Assembly (NCBI GenBank): GCA_945898105.1
Contig: CAMDHL010000111.1
Span: forward strand, 1 to 7,054
Source: Comamonas sp. lk
GTDB taxonomy: Bacteria; Pseudomonadota; Gammaproteobacteria; Burkholderiales; Burkholderiaceae_C
DNA: 7,054 bases
Direction: 5' to 3'
In this document: positions 1 through 6,472 of the stretch, in pieces
How the letters are laid out: each line of letters opens with the position of its first letter
How positions within the stretch are numbered: the first letter of the stretch is position 1
The notes under the pieces: model-generated
Seen by the model: the letters and a program-made list of their open reading frames with translations, nothing else
What the model was told of the DNA's origin: nothing
The model's database searches: none
Made by a program: the position numbers and the translations under genes

Positions 1-1305
1 TTGGCTGATGCAGGCAGCATCGCTAAAAGCAGCAGCGTGAGCAACCAGGGCAAGCTAGATATTCGCGGTATTGCTGGCAACAGCGTAACCCTAACTCAGT
101 TCAGCCAAGGCGCTAGTGGTCATCTCTTGATGCGCACCGGCCCCACTAGCACCCAATTGCTCAACGTCACAGGCACAGCCAGCTTGAACGGCACGCTGAC
201 GCTCAGCGCCCAGGCAGGTAACTACAAGTCCGGCGTCTTTAAACTGATTGCGGCAGACCAGGTCAGCGGCCGCTTTAGCAGCGTCTCCACCGACCTGGGT
301 AACTACGTGCGCAGCTATACGTTGTTGTACGGTCCGCAAGGCGTGGACTTGGAGATGCTGCTGGGGCCTGATGCGACTAACAGCCGCCAAGCCGTGGGGT
401 CTGTGGCCAGCGCGCAAACAACTTTGATGAAGCAGCGCAATCAGTTGTTGTCCGACATGCTCAGCCAAGAGTGCCTGCCCAGCAGGGCTGGGCAAAGCTG
501 TATAGCGATGGAGGGCCGCACTGGACGCAGCACACTGGGTAACGAAGGCACTGGCTTGATCAGCGGCGCCTGGCAGGTGTCGCCCACATTACGCGTGGGT
601 GGCTACGTAGAACAAGGCGATGTAAAGCTAAGCGGCAGCGGCGTAGGCTTTAACAGCAATGCCCCCGGCTTGGGCGGCTTCTTACGCTGGAATGCCCAGA
701 CCGATGGCAGCGGCCTGCAAGCGCGCATGTCCTTTGCCACGCATAGCGGCAGCTTACAAATTACGCGAGATAAATCGCTGGCTGATACCGAGGCCGGTAG
801 CGGCACTGCCTCGCTGCAAAGCTATTCAGTAGGCTTGGAGTTGGCATGGGCTATCCCAGTGAGTGCCAGCACCGTGCTCAAGCCGTATTTGAGTGTGCAA
901 GATACGCGCAGCCAGCGCGACGCTTATACCGAAAACAGTGCGGCTGAAGTAACTAGCCCGATGAACTACGACGCCTTTCAACACAACACGCGGTACACCA
1001 CTTTGGGCCTGGGCATGAGCGGTATCGTCGCCCAAGGCTTGAGTTATCAAATTAGTGGCGCACTGCAATTTAAGGAAAGACGCTATGGCAGCGCCTTCAG
1101 TGGCAGCAGCCTGATGTACCAGCTGGAGACCTTTGCGCTGGACATGCGCGATGCCAGTGCCAACCCGGAATTTGTAGGCGCGGCCGATGTGCGCTACCAC
1201 TTGGGCAAAGACCAGCAGCTCACTGCCAAGCTGGCAATGCGCGGTCCTATCAGTGATGCGCCGCAAGTATTTAAAGCGGCCTTGGGGTATCAGGTTTCGT
1301 TCTAA
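1..1305 (+). CDS. Autotransporter (type Va), C-terminal part: end of passenger plus beta-barrel; 5' truncated by window edge
   Basis: The frame is open from base 1, so the TTG there is probably not the start and the passenger continues upstream. Residues of the visible 434: about 10-120 are Ser/Gly/Thr-rich with short beta repeats (LNVTGTASLNGTLTL, then GVFKLIAADQVSGRFSSV and YTLLYGPQGVDLEM), which is how the pertactin-like passenger end and autochaperone segment look. About 124-155 form a probable helix (AVGSVASAQTTLMKQRNQLL) that would thread the barrel pore. About 180-434 show alternating polar/hydrophobic strands fitting a roughly 255-residue, 12-strand outer-membrane autotransporter barrel. 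The protein ends GYQVSF, with the terminal Phe typical of proteins assembled by the BAM complex. A Cys pair (C158, C167) lies between helix and barrel and could form a small disulfide loop. It is convergent with the polymerase gene, 117 bp away. The family call is strong. What the passenger does (adhesin, enzyme or other) cannot be read from this part. Confidence 0.9.
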   Translation: MADAGSIAKSSSVSNQGKLDIRGIAGNSVTLTQFSQGASGHLLMRTGPTSTQLLNVTGTASLNGTLTLSAQAGNYKSGVFKLIAADQVSGRFSSVSTDLGNYVRSYTLLYGPQGVDLEMLLGPDATNSRQAVGSVASAQTTLMKQRNQLLSDMLSQECLPSRAGQSCIAMEGRTGRSTLGNEGTGLISGAWQVSPTLRVGGYVEQGDVKLSGSGVGFNSNAPGLGGFLRWNAQTDGSGLQARMSFATHSGSLQITRDKSLADTEAGSGTASLQSYSVGLELAWAIPVSASTVLKPYLSVQDTRSQRDAYTENSAAEVTSPMNYDAFQHNTRYTTLGLGMSGIVAQGLSYQISGALQFKERRYGSAFSGSSLMYQLETFALDMRDASANPEFVGAADVRYHLGKDQQLTAKLAMRGPISDAPQVFKAALGYQVSF

Positions 1306-1422
1306 GAAGACGCTGCAAATATTTCGACTCAGTGCTTGCGAAACCAGTGACCGTTGCGATGCCCACTAAGGCGCAAGTTTGCAAACCTTTTAAAGCCTTT
1401 GACTCTATTCAATCAAACTGCT

Positions 1423-4400
1423 TTAGCGGAAATCTCGGCTATCTGCGGATAAATCGCCCAACCAATCCGTCAAGTCCACCAGACGCTTGGCTATCAAGTG
1501 GCGCACCTGGCCGCCACTGTCTTCATCGCGCTGCCACACGCCAAATACAGCCAACAAACGTGCGCGCAGTAGCTCGGCGCGTTGTTTCTCTTTCAGGGCT
1601 TTCCAGACGATGACGTTGACCGTTCCGGTCTCGTCTTCTAAGGTCACAAATACAACGCCTTTGGCGGTTTGTGGTTGCTGGCGCATGGTGACGATACCGC
1701 AGGCACGCACCAGGCGGCCATGCGGTAAGTCACGCAACTGCGCGGCGCTGAGCAAGTTTTTGGCCGCCAGGCGCGCGCGCAAAAACGACAGCGGATGGCT
1801 GCGCAAAGTGAGGCCAGTAGCGGCATAGTCAAACACCACTTCATGCGCTTCATGCGCGGCAGCTAAAACCAGCGGCTTTTCATACACCGGCGCACCTTGC
1901 AAAAGCGCGGGCGCGCGGTGTAGCGCTGACGCATCCCAAACCTGCTGGCGGCGGTGGCCGCTGAGCGATAACAAAGCATCTGCGCTGGCTAGAGCCTTGA
2001 GGTCGCCAGCGTCCAGCGCACAGCGCAAAGCCAAATCCTCGGTACTAGCAAAAGCCCCCTGCCTGCGCGCCGTAGCGATACGTAAACCCACGCGCTCATG
2101 CAAGCCCGCCACCATACGCAAGCCCAGTCGGATAGCAGGCTGTAAATCAGGCTCGGGACCCGATTGTTCAAGACTGCAATCCCAGTCGCTGTAGCTCACG
2201 TCTGCGGGTAGCACGATGAGCCCGTGACGACGGGCGTCTTGCACCAGTTGGCTGGGGCTATAAAAGCCCAGCGGTTGACTGTTGAGCATGGCGGCCAGAA
2301 AGCAAGCGGGCTCGTGGCATTTGAGCCAGCAGCTCACATAGACCAATAGCGCAAAGCTGGCCGCGTGGCTTTCGGGGAAACCGTATTCGCCAAAGCCTTC
2401 GATCTGCTTAAACAATGCGTCGGCGTAGTCCTGTGTGTAGCCGTTGGCGACCATGGCGCCGACCAGGCGATCATAAAAATGCTGTACCCCGCCTTGGCGT
2501 TTCCAGGCGGCCATAGAGCGGCGCAGGCTGTCAGCTTCGCCGCCACTAAAGTTGGCCGCCGCCATGGCGATTTGCATTACCTGCTCCTGAAAAATCGGCA
2601 CACCCAAGGTCCGTTTGAGCACCTCCTCCAAAGCCGCGCTAGCGTATTGCACGGCTTGCGGGTTGGCGCGCGCTTTCAGGTAGGGATGCACCATGCCGCC
2701 TTGGATGGGGCCGGGTCGCACGATGGCCACTTGTACCACCAGGTCGTAAAAGCAACGTGGTTTGAGGCGCGGCAGCATGCTCATTTGCGCGCGGCTCTCG
2801 ATCTGGAACACGCCTACGGTATCGGCCTGGCAAATCATGTCGTAAGTGGCTGGGTCTTCGGCCGGGATGTCTTGCAGACGCAGCGGCCTACCGCGCCAGT
2901 GGCCTATCAAGTCCAGGCAGCGGTGGATGGCGCTGAGCATGCCCAGAGCCAATACATCGACTTTGAGCAGGCCGACCGTGTCCAAGTCGTCTTTGTCCCA
3001 CTGGATGATGCTGCGCTCGGGCATAGCCGCGTTTTCTACCGGCACGATGCGCGTAAGCGGCCCTTGCGTCAGCACAAAGCCGCCCACGTGCTGACTAAGG
3101 TGACGCGGGAAGCCTTGTAGCTGAGTCGCCAAATCAAGCCAAAGCTGCAGGCGGCGGGGTGGTGGGATAGTGAAGTCTGCGCCTTCGCTGAAGGCGATAA
3201 GACTTGAGTCCTCCGACTCGTTTTCCTTTGCAAATGGCTGAGCGGTGGAAGCTTGCGGTTTGTATTGCTCGGCGGGCGCCATATCGGCAGAGCGCTCAGC
3301 TCCGTGTCCCCCGCCCGCTGCGCGGGCTCCTCCTTTACCTACGCTGAGCGCTCTGCCGTTCTGGCTTGTGGCGCACGAAGTCACGCTTGCAGTTGCAGTT
3401 ACGCGCTCAATCGCACTTTGTAAGCGCTCGGCCAGCACGGTGCGGCCATACATGCCCGGATGCTCTTTGGCCAGCGCGTTAATCAGAGCTTCGGGAATTT
3501 GCAGCGCACGCCCTACATCGCGCAGCGCACTGCGCGGGCGGTAACGCGTGACCACAGCGGTGATCGCGGCGCGCTCGCGGCCATATTTGGCGTAGATATA
3601 TTGGATGACTTCTTCGCGCCGTTGGTGCTCGAAGTCCACATCAATATCGGGCGGCTCGTCGCGCTCGCGCGAGATAAAGCGCTCAAACAACACGCTCATA
3701 CGCGCAGGGTCCACCTCGGTCACACCAAGGCAGTAGCACACCGCCGAATTCGCCGCCGAGCCGCGCCCTTGGCACAAGATGCCGCGGCTGCGCGCAAAGC
3801 GCACGATGTCGTGCACCGTGAGGAAATACATCTCGTACTTCAGTTCGGCGATTAAAGCCAGCTCATGCTCCACCTGCGTACGCACGCTTGCGGGTATGCC
3901 CGTGGTGTAGCGCATGCACGCGCCTTCTTCGGTGTAATGGCGTAACGTTTGCGCAGGCGTCTGGCCCGGTAACACAGCCTCCAGCGGGTAGTGGTAACGT
4001 AAGCTGTCCAACGAAAAGTGGCAGCGGCTGGCAATCTCTAAAGTGTTCGCTAAGTGTTCGGCATCAAACAAGGCCGCCAAACGTGCGCGGCTGCGCAAAT
4101 GCCGCTCTGCATTAGCCTGCAAACCGCGTCCACATTGCGCAACCGGAAGCCCCAAACGCACGGCAGTGATCACATCGTGCAATGGCTTACGCGAACGCAC
4201 ATGCATTTGCACTGCACCCACTGCCACCACCGGTAGGCCACTTAGGTGTGCGATCTGGCGCATGCGCAAGGTGTGCAGCGCATCCTGCGCACCCAGACTA
4301 CGCGTCGCGCCCAACCACACTTGCACGCCATAGTGTGCGCGCGCAGCCGCTGCAATCGCACAGGCTTTTTCCACCGACAAAGCGGGTGGTAAAAGCAAAA

Positions 4401-4938
4401 TAATTTCATTGCCTGCCAAGGTCGGCCAGGCTGCCCAACCGCCTTGCGTCGGCTGCCAATGCAGCGCGTACTGCCCCTTGGGCGCAGCGCGGCGCGCGCT
4501 ACTGATGAAGTCGCACAAATTGCCCCAACCCTGCAAGTCGTGCGGCAAAGCGACGAAGCGGAAACACGCTTCGCCGGCTAAGGCGCCGCCGGACATCACT
4601 TCTGGCGCATCTCCCACCAATGGGCCAACAAGGACCGCATCCTGTGTAATCGACCTTGTCGAGGGCCGATCTCGGCGCGACTTTGCGTCTGGCACAGACC
4701 AGGATGCACGCACGCCAAACTCAGCGCCCGGCAACAACTTCAGGCCCGCCGCACGCGCCGCCTCGTGTGCGCGCACCACGCCAGCCACCGAGCACTCGTC
4801 TGTCAGCGCCAGCGCCGCATACCCCAAAGCCTTGGCCCGCGCCACCAACTCCTGCGGCAAAGACGCGCCATGCTGAAAGCTGAACGCACTGATGGCGTAA
4901 AGCTCGGCATAGGCGGGCGATGGGGAGGCGGCGGGCAT
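1423..4938 (-). CDS. dnaE2: Error-prone DNA polymerase III alpha subunit DnaE2 (ImuC)
   Basis: This is a C-family DNA polymerase used for SOS translesion synthesis and damage-induced mutagenesis, usually together with ImuA and ImuB. Domains in the 1171 residues: PHP domain about 10-290 (ALTDECSVAGVVRAH, LLPGAEF); polymerase core about 300-910 with PDIDVDF at 430-436, where D431 and D433 match the first two catalytic Asp, and KVDVLALGML, where D661 matches the third; DnaE2 hallmark blocks FPRHLSQHVGGFVL (610-623), QWDKDDLD, VQVAIVRPGPIQGGMVHPYL (735-754), GFGEYGFPESHAASFALLVY (848-867) and CHEPACFLAAMLNSQPLGFY; helix-hairpin-helix-like region about 935-1005; OB fold about 1074-1150 (AKGVVFVTLEDETGTVNVIVW). 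The ATG at 4938 is chosen because homology starts at residue 10 and no earlier start is evident. There is no good Shine-Dalgarno sequence. A LexA operator lies just upstream. At 1171 aa it exceeds the usual roughly 1050-1080, owing to insertions at about 79-122 and 509-592. No imuA or imuB is adjacent. The family call is near certain; activity despite the insertions is inferred. Confidence 0.97.
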   Translation of the reverse strand: MPAASPSPAYAELYAISAFSFQHGASLPQELVARAKALGYAALALTDECSVAGVVRAHEAARAAGLKLLPGAEFGVRASWSVPDAKSRRDRPSTRSITQDAVLVGPLVGDAPEVMSGGALAGEACFRFVALPHDLQGWGNLCDFISSARRAAPKGQYALHWQPTQGGWAAWPTLAGNEIILLLPPALSVEKACAIAAAARAHYGVQVWLGATRSLGAQDALHTLRMRQIAHLSGLPVVAVGAVQMHVRSRKPLHDVITAVRLGLPVAQCGRGLQANAERHLRSRARLAALFDAEHLANTLEIASRCHFSLDSLRYHYPLEAVLPGQTPAQTLRHYTEEGACMRYTTGIPASVRTQVEHELALIAELKYEMYFLTVHDIVRFARSRGILCQGRGSAANSAVCYCLGVTEVDPARMSVLFERFISRERDEPPDIDVDFEHQRREEVIQYIYAKYGRERAAITAVVTRYRPRSALRDVGRALQIPEALINALAKEHPGMYGRTVLAERLQSAIERVTATASVTSCATSQNGRALSVGKGGARAAGGGHGAERSADMAPAEQYKPQASTAQPFAKENESEDSSLIAFSEGADFTIPPPRRLQLWLDLATQLQGFPRHLSQHVGGFVLTQGPLTRIVPVENAAMPERSIIQWDKDDLDTVGLLKVDVLALGMLSAIHRCLDLIGHWRGRPLRLQDIPAEDPATYDMICQADTVGVFQIESRAQMSMLPRLKPRCFYDLVVQVAIVRPGPIQGGMVHPYLKARANPQAVQYASAALEEVLKRTLGVPIFQEQVMQIAMAAANFSGGEADSLRRSMAAWKRQGGVQHFYDRLVGAMVANGYTQDYADALFKQIEGFGEYGFPESHAASFALLVYVSCWLKCHEPACFLAAMLNSQPLGFYSPSQLVQDARRHGLIVLPADVSYSDWDCSLEQSGPEPDLQPAIRLGLRMVAGLHERVGLRIATARRQGAFASTEDLALRCALDAGDLKALASADALLSLSGHRRQQVWDASALHRAPALLQGAPVYEKPLVLAAAHEAHEVVFDYAATGLTLRSHPLSFLRARLAAKNLLSAAQLRDLPHGRLVRACGIVTMRQQPQTAKGVVFVTLEDETGTVNVIVWKALKEKQRAELLRARLLAVFGVWQRDEDSGGQVRHLIAKRLVDLTDWLGDLSADSRDFR
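3163..3414 (-). other. Extra low-complexity segment within DnaE2 (about residues 509-592)
   Basis: Between LAERLQSAI and RRLQLWLDLATQLQGFPRHLSQH, DnaE2 proteins normally have only a short link (recalled family pattern, not aligned here). This protein has roughly 80 additional residues rich in Ala, Gly, Ser, Thr and Gln, with a run of acidic residues (KENESEDSS). The DNA holds several small dyads: GCCTTC/GAAGGC at 3181-3195, GAGTC/GACTC at 3206-3219, and the large palindromic repeat at 3285-3358. The reading frame stays open throughout. The segment is probably a disordered surface loop between the second and third catalytic aspartates. Its edges are approximate. Confidence 0.65.
3285..3358. 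repeat. Nested palindromic repeat inside dnaE2 (16-bp perfect arms plus inner GC hairpin)
   Basis: CGGCAGAGCGCTCAGC at 3285-3300 is repeated as its exact reverse complement at 3343-3358, enclosing 42 bp. Inside is a second hairpin, GCCCGC (3313-3318), TGC loop, GCGGGC (3322-3327). The 74-bp unit is read in frame by dnaE2 as residues 528-551 (GRALSVGKGGAR, then AAGGGHGAERSA). The architecture resembles REP/MITE-like or palindromic-element repeats that are usually intergenic. No clear target-site duplication is visible beside the arms. The structure is directly seen; that it is a dispersed genomic repeat is inferred. Confidence 0.8.
4573..4704 (-). other. Extra segment in the PHP domain of DnaE2 (about residues 79-122)
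   Basis: After GAEFGVRA the family normally passes quickly to the strand that here reads CFRFVALPHDLQGWGNLCDFI. In between lie about 44 additional residues, including a basic patch (KSRRDRPSTR) and a Gly/Ala/Pro-rich stretch. The DNA holds small dyads, TCGAC/GTCGA at 4650-4662 and GCCGA/TCGGC at 4665-4676, hinting at another small repeat insertion. The boundaries come from memory of the family pattern and are approximate. Confidence 0.45.
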
Positions 4939-4949
4939 CGAAACTTGTT

Positions 4950-4979
4950 TTGAAATACTGTATATAAATACAGTATAAA
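4950..4979 (+). promoter_or_regulatory. Putative sigma70 promoter for chrA, spacer filled by the LexA box
   Basis: TTGAAA at 4950-4955 (5 of 6 to TTGACA) and TATAAA at 4974-4979 (5 of 6 to TATAAT) are 18 bp apart and point at chrA. The LexA operator fills the spacer and touches both hexamers, so LexA binding would block RNA polymerase. The predicted transcription start is near 4986, giving a leader of about 53 nt. Inferred from sequence only. Confidence 0.65.
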
Positions 4980-4982
4980 CAA
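4954..4982 (-). promoter_or_regulatory. Possible dnaE2 promoter overlapping the LexA box
   Basis: On the minus strand TTGTTT (4982-4977) is followed after 17 bp by AGTATT (4959-4954). The -35 element is passable and the -10 element weak. Transcription would start only a few bases before the ATG at 4938, giving a very short leader, which agrees with the lack of a Shine-Dalgarno sequence. Other -10 choices within the AT-rich box are possible, such as TATACT at 4977-4972, but they lack a good -35. Confidence 0.35.
4955..4976. promoter_or_regulatory. LexA operator (SOS box) shared by dnaE2 and chrA
   Basis: The core TACTGTATATAAATACAGTA (4956-4975) fits the proteobacterial LexA consensus CTGT-N8-ACAG exactly, with an AT-only middle. 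As a 22-bp dyad, 10 of 11 half-site positions pair. It lies 16 bp from the dnaE2 ATG and 62 bp from the chrA ATG. LexA bound here should repress dnaE2 until DNA damage triggers LexA cleavage, as known for dnaE2/imu operons. An outer pair of 7-bp arms, CTTGTTT (4944-4950) and AAACAAG (4977-4983), brackets the box. Confidence 0.95.
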
Positions 4983-5038
4983 GCTACTTTAAAGCTGGCG
5001 AGACCCTTAGGATCGACCACCGCAAGTCAGAAGACACC

Positions 5039-6394
5039 ATGAACCTACCCACGGCTCCAGACTCTCCCCCCACCACCCCAGCCCCCATCAGCCTGCGCCA
5101 GGCCTGGCCGTTTTGGCTGAAGGTGGGCTTCATCAGCTTTGGCGGGCCGGCCGGGCAAATTGCGCTGCTTCACGAGGAACTGGTAGAGCGGCGGCGCTGG
5201 ATTTCGGATGCGCGGTTTTTGCATGCGCTTAATTACTGCATGGTGCTGCCCGGCCCGGAGGCGCAGCAACTGGCCACCTATCTGGGCTGGCTGATGCACC
5301 GCACTTGGGGCGGCATCGTGGCGGGGGTTTTGTTTGTGTTGCCTTCGCTGTTCATCCTGATCGGTCTGTCGTGGGTCTATTTGGTGTTTGGTGGAAGCGC
5401 GCTGGTGACGGGTTTGTTTGCCGGTATCAAACCGGCGGTTACCGCCATCGTGTTGCAAGCGGCCTGGCGCATAGGCACGCGTACGCTGCGCCACCGCTTG
5501 CTGTGGGCGCTGGCGGCCCTGTCGTGGTTTGCGCTGTATGTGTTGCAAGCGCCTTTCCCGGCTATCGTTTTGGGCGCGGGGCTCATAGGCGCTATCGGCG
5601 GGCGCTTTGCGCCGCAAGTGTTTCAAGCAGGCACTGTCCACGCAGCCAAGGCCGGGCCGCACGCACCCGCTTTGATTGACGACGACACGCCCACACCGGC
5701 GCACGCGCGCTTTACGTTGGCCGGTTTGGTGAAGGTGCTGGCCTGCGGGCTGTTGCTGTGGCTAGTGCCCATGGCGCTGCTAGTGCTCACGCAGGGTTGG
5801 GACCACACACTCACGCAAATGGCCTGGTTTTTCACCAAAGCGGCACTGCTGACTTTTGGCGGCGCCTATGCGGTATTGCCTTATGTGTACCAGGGCGGCG
5901 TGGAGCAGTTTGGCTGGGTGACGGCGGCGCAAATGATCGACGGCTTGGCGCTGGGCGAGACCACGCCGGGGCCGCTGATCATGGTGGTGGCTTTTGTGGG
6001 CTATGTAGGCGGACACACCCAAGCGCTGCTGGGCCCGGACCACTTGTTTCTGGCCGGCGCGCTGGCCGCCACGGTGGTGACCTGGTTTACCTTTTTGCCC
6101 TCATTTGTGTTCATCCTGGCCGGCGGGCCTTTCATCGAATCGACGCAGCAGGATTTGTGTTTAAGCGCCCCACTGACCGCCATTACCGCTGCGGTGGTAG
6201 GCGTCATCGTCAGCCTGGCGCTGTTCTTCGGTCAGCATGTGTTCTGGCCACAAGGTATGGGCGGACACTTTGATGTGGCCGCCGCTGTCATAGCAGCAGC
6301 AGCCGCGCTGGCGCTGATCCGATTTAAGCGGCCGGTGGTGCAAGTGATTGCTGCTTGTGCGCTGGCGGGATGGGCTTTGTCTTTGCTGGCGTAA
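5039..6394 (+). CDS. chrA: Chromate transporter ChrA (two-domain CHR family)
   Basis: This is an inner-membrane carrier of the CHR family, whose characterised members export chromate from the cytoplasm and give chromate resistance. Its 451 residues fit the long, duplicated form. The N-terminal CHR half carries FGGPAGQIALLHEELVERRRW (34-54) and LPGPEAQQLATYLGW (70-84). The C-terminal half repeats the theme with LTFGGAYAVLPYV (271-283) and LGETTPGPLIMVVAFVGY (305-322). Many hydrophobic segments fit about ten membrane passes, and a polar linker (about 198-225) joins the halves. The ATG at 5039 is the only candidate start: in frame upstream there is a stop at 4976-4978 and no start codon between. 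Only a weak ribosome site (AGAAG, 5029-5033) precedes it. It is divergent from dnaE2, sharing a 100-bp region with a LexA box in its likely promoter. No chrB or other chr regulator is visible. Family is near certain; chromate as substrate comes from the family, and sulfate or another oxyanion is not excluded. Confidence 0.95.
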   Translation: MNLPTAPDSPPTTPAPISLRQAWPFWLKVGFISFGGPAGQIALLHEELVERRRWISDARFLHALNYCMVLPGPEAQQLATYLGWLMHRTWGGIVAGVLFVLPSLFILIGLSWVYLVFGGSALVTGLFAGIKPAVTAIVLQAAWRIGTRTLRHRLLWALAALSWFALYVLQAPFPAIVLGAGLIGAIGGRFAPQVFQAGTVHAAKAGPHAPALIDDDTPTPAHARFTLAGLVKVLACGLLLWLVPMALLVLTQGWDHTLTQMAWFFTKAALLTFGGAYAVLPYVYQGGVEQFGWVTAAQMIDGLALGETTPGPLIMVVAFVGYVGGHTQALLGPDHLFLAGALAATVVTWFTFLPSFVFILAGGPFIESTQQDLCLSAPLTAITAAVVGVIVSLALFFGQHVFWPQGMGGHFDVAAAVIAAAAALALIRFKRPVVQVIAACALAGWALSLLA

Positions 6395-6472
6395 GTCTGC
6401 GCTCACTTACTTGGACGCTGCTCGCAAATGCAAGCAACGCACCAGGCCACCAATATTGCTGCTTCGTACAGC

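Noticed and set aside
826..1266. 146-codon minus-strand frame inside the autotransporter gene
   Set aside because: The plus frame has clear beta-barrel character and a BAM-type C-terminus. The antisense frame has no supporting motif.
1306..1422. Possible bidirectional terminator between the convergent autotransporter and dnaE2 genes (palindrome GTTTGCAAAC at 1377-1386, CTTGCG/CGCAAG arms)
   Set aside because: The palindrome has no loop, the other arms are short and far apart, and no T-run follows a stable stem on either strand.
2365..3120. 251-codon open frame on the plus strand opposite dnaE2
   Set aside because: It lies antisense to conserved DnaE2 polymerase motifs. The translation is His/Gln-rich and without recognisable motifs, as expected of a high-G+C shadow frame.
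3285..3358. Reading the palindrome as a terminator or an attachment site
   Set aside because: It lies in the middle of an intact gene, has no T-run, and there is no integrase or target duplication nearby.
5045..5704. 219-codon open frame on the minus strand opposite chrA
   Set aside because: It is a shadow of the first ChrA domain. The product is Arg/Gln-rich with no family features.
6391..6410. Hairpin GTAAGT / ACTTAC at the end of chrA as a terminator
   Set aside because: The stem is only 6 bp and A/T-rich, overlaps the stop codon, and is not followed by a T-run.
6411..6472. Hidden small gene or RNA between chrA and the right-edge gene
   Set aside because: Only about 60 bp remain, with no promoter, ribosome site or stable structure visible.
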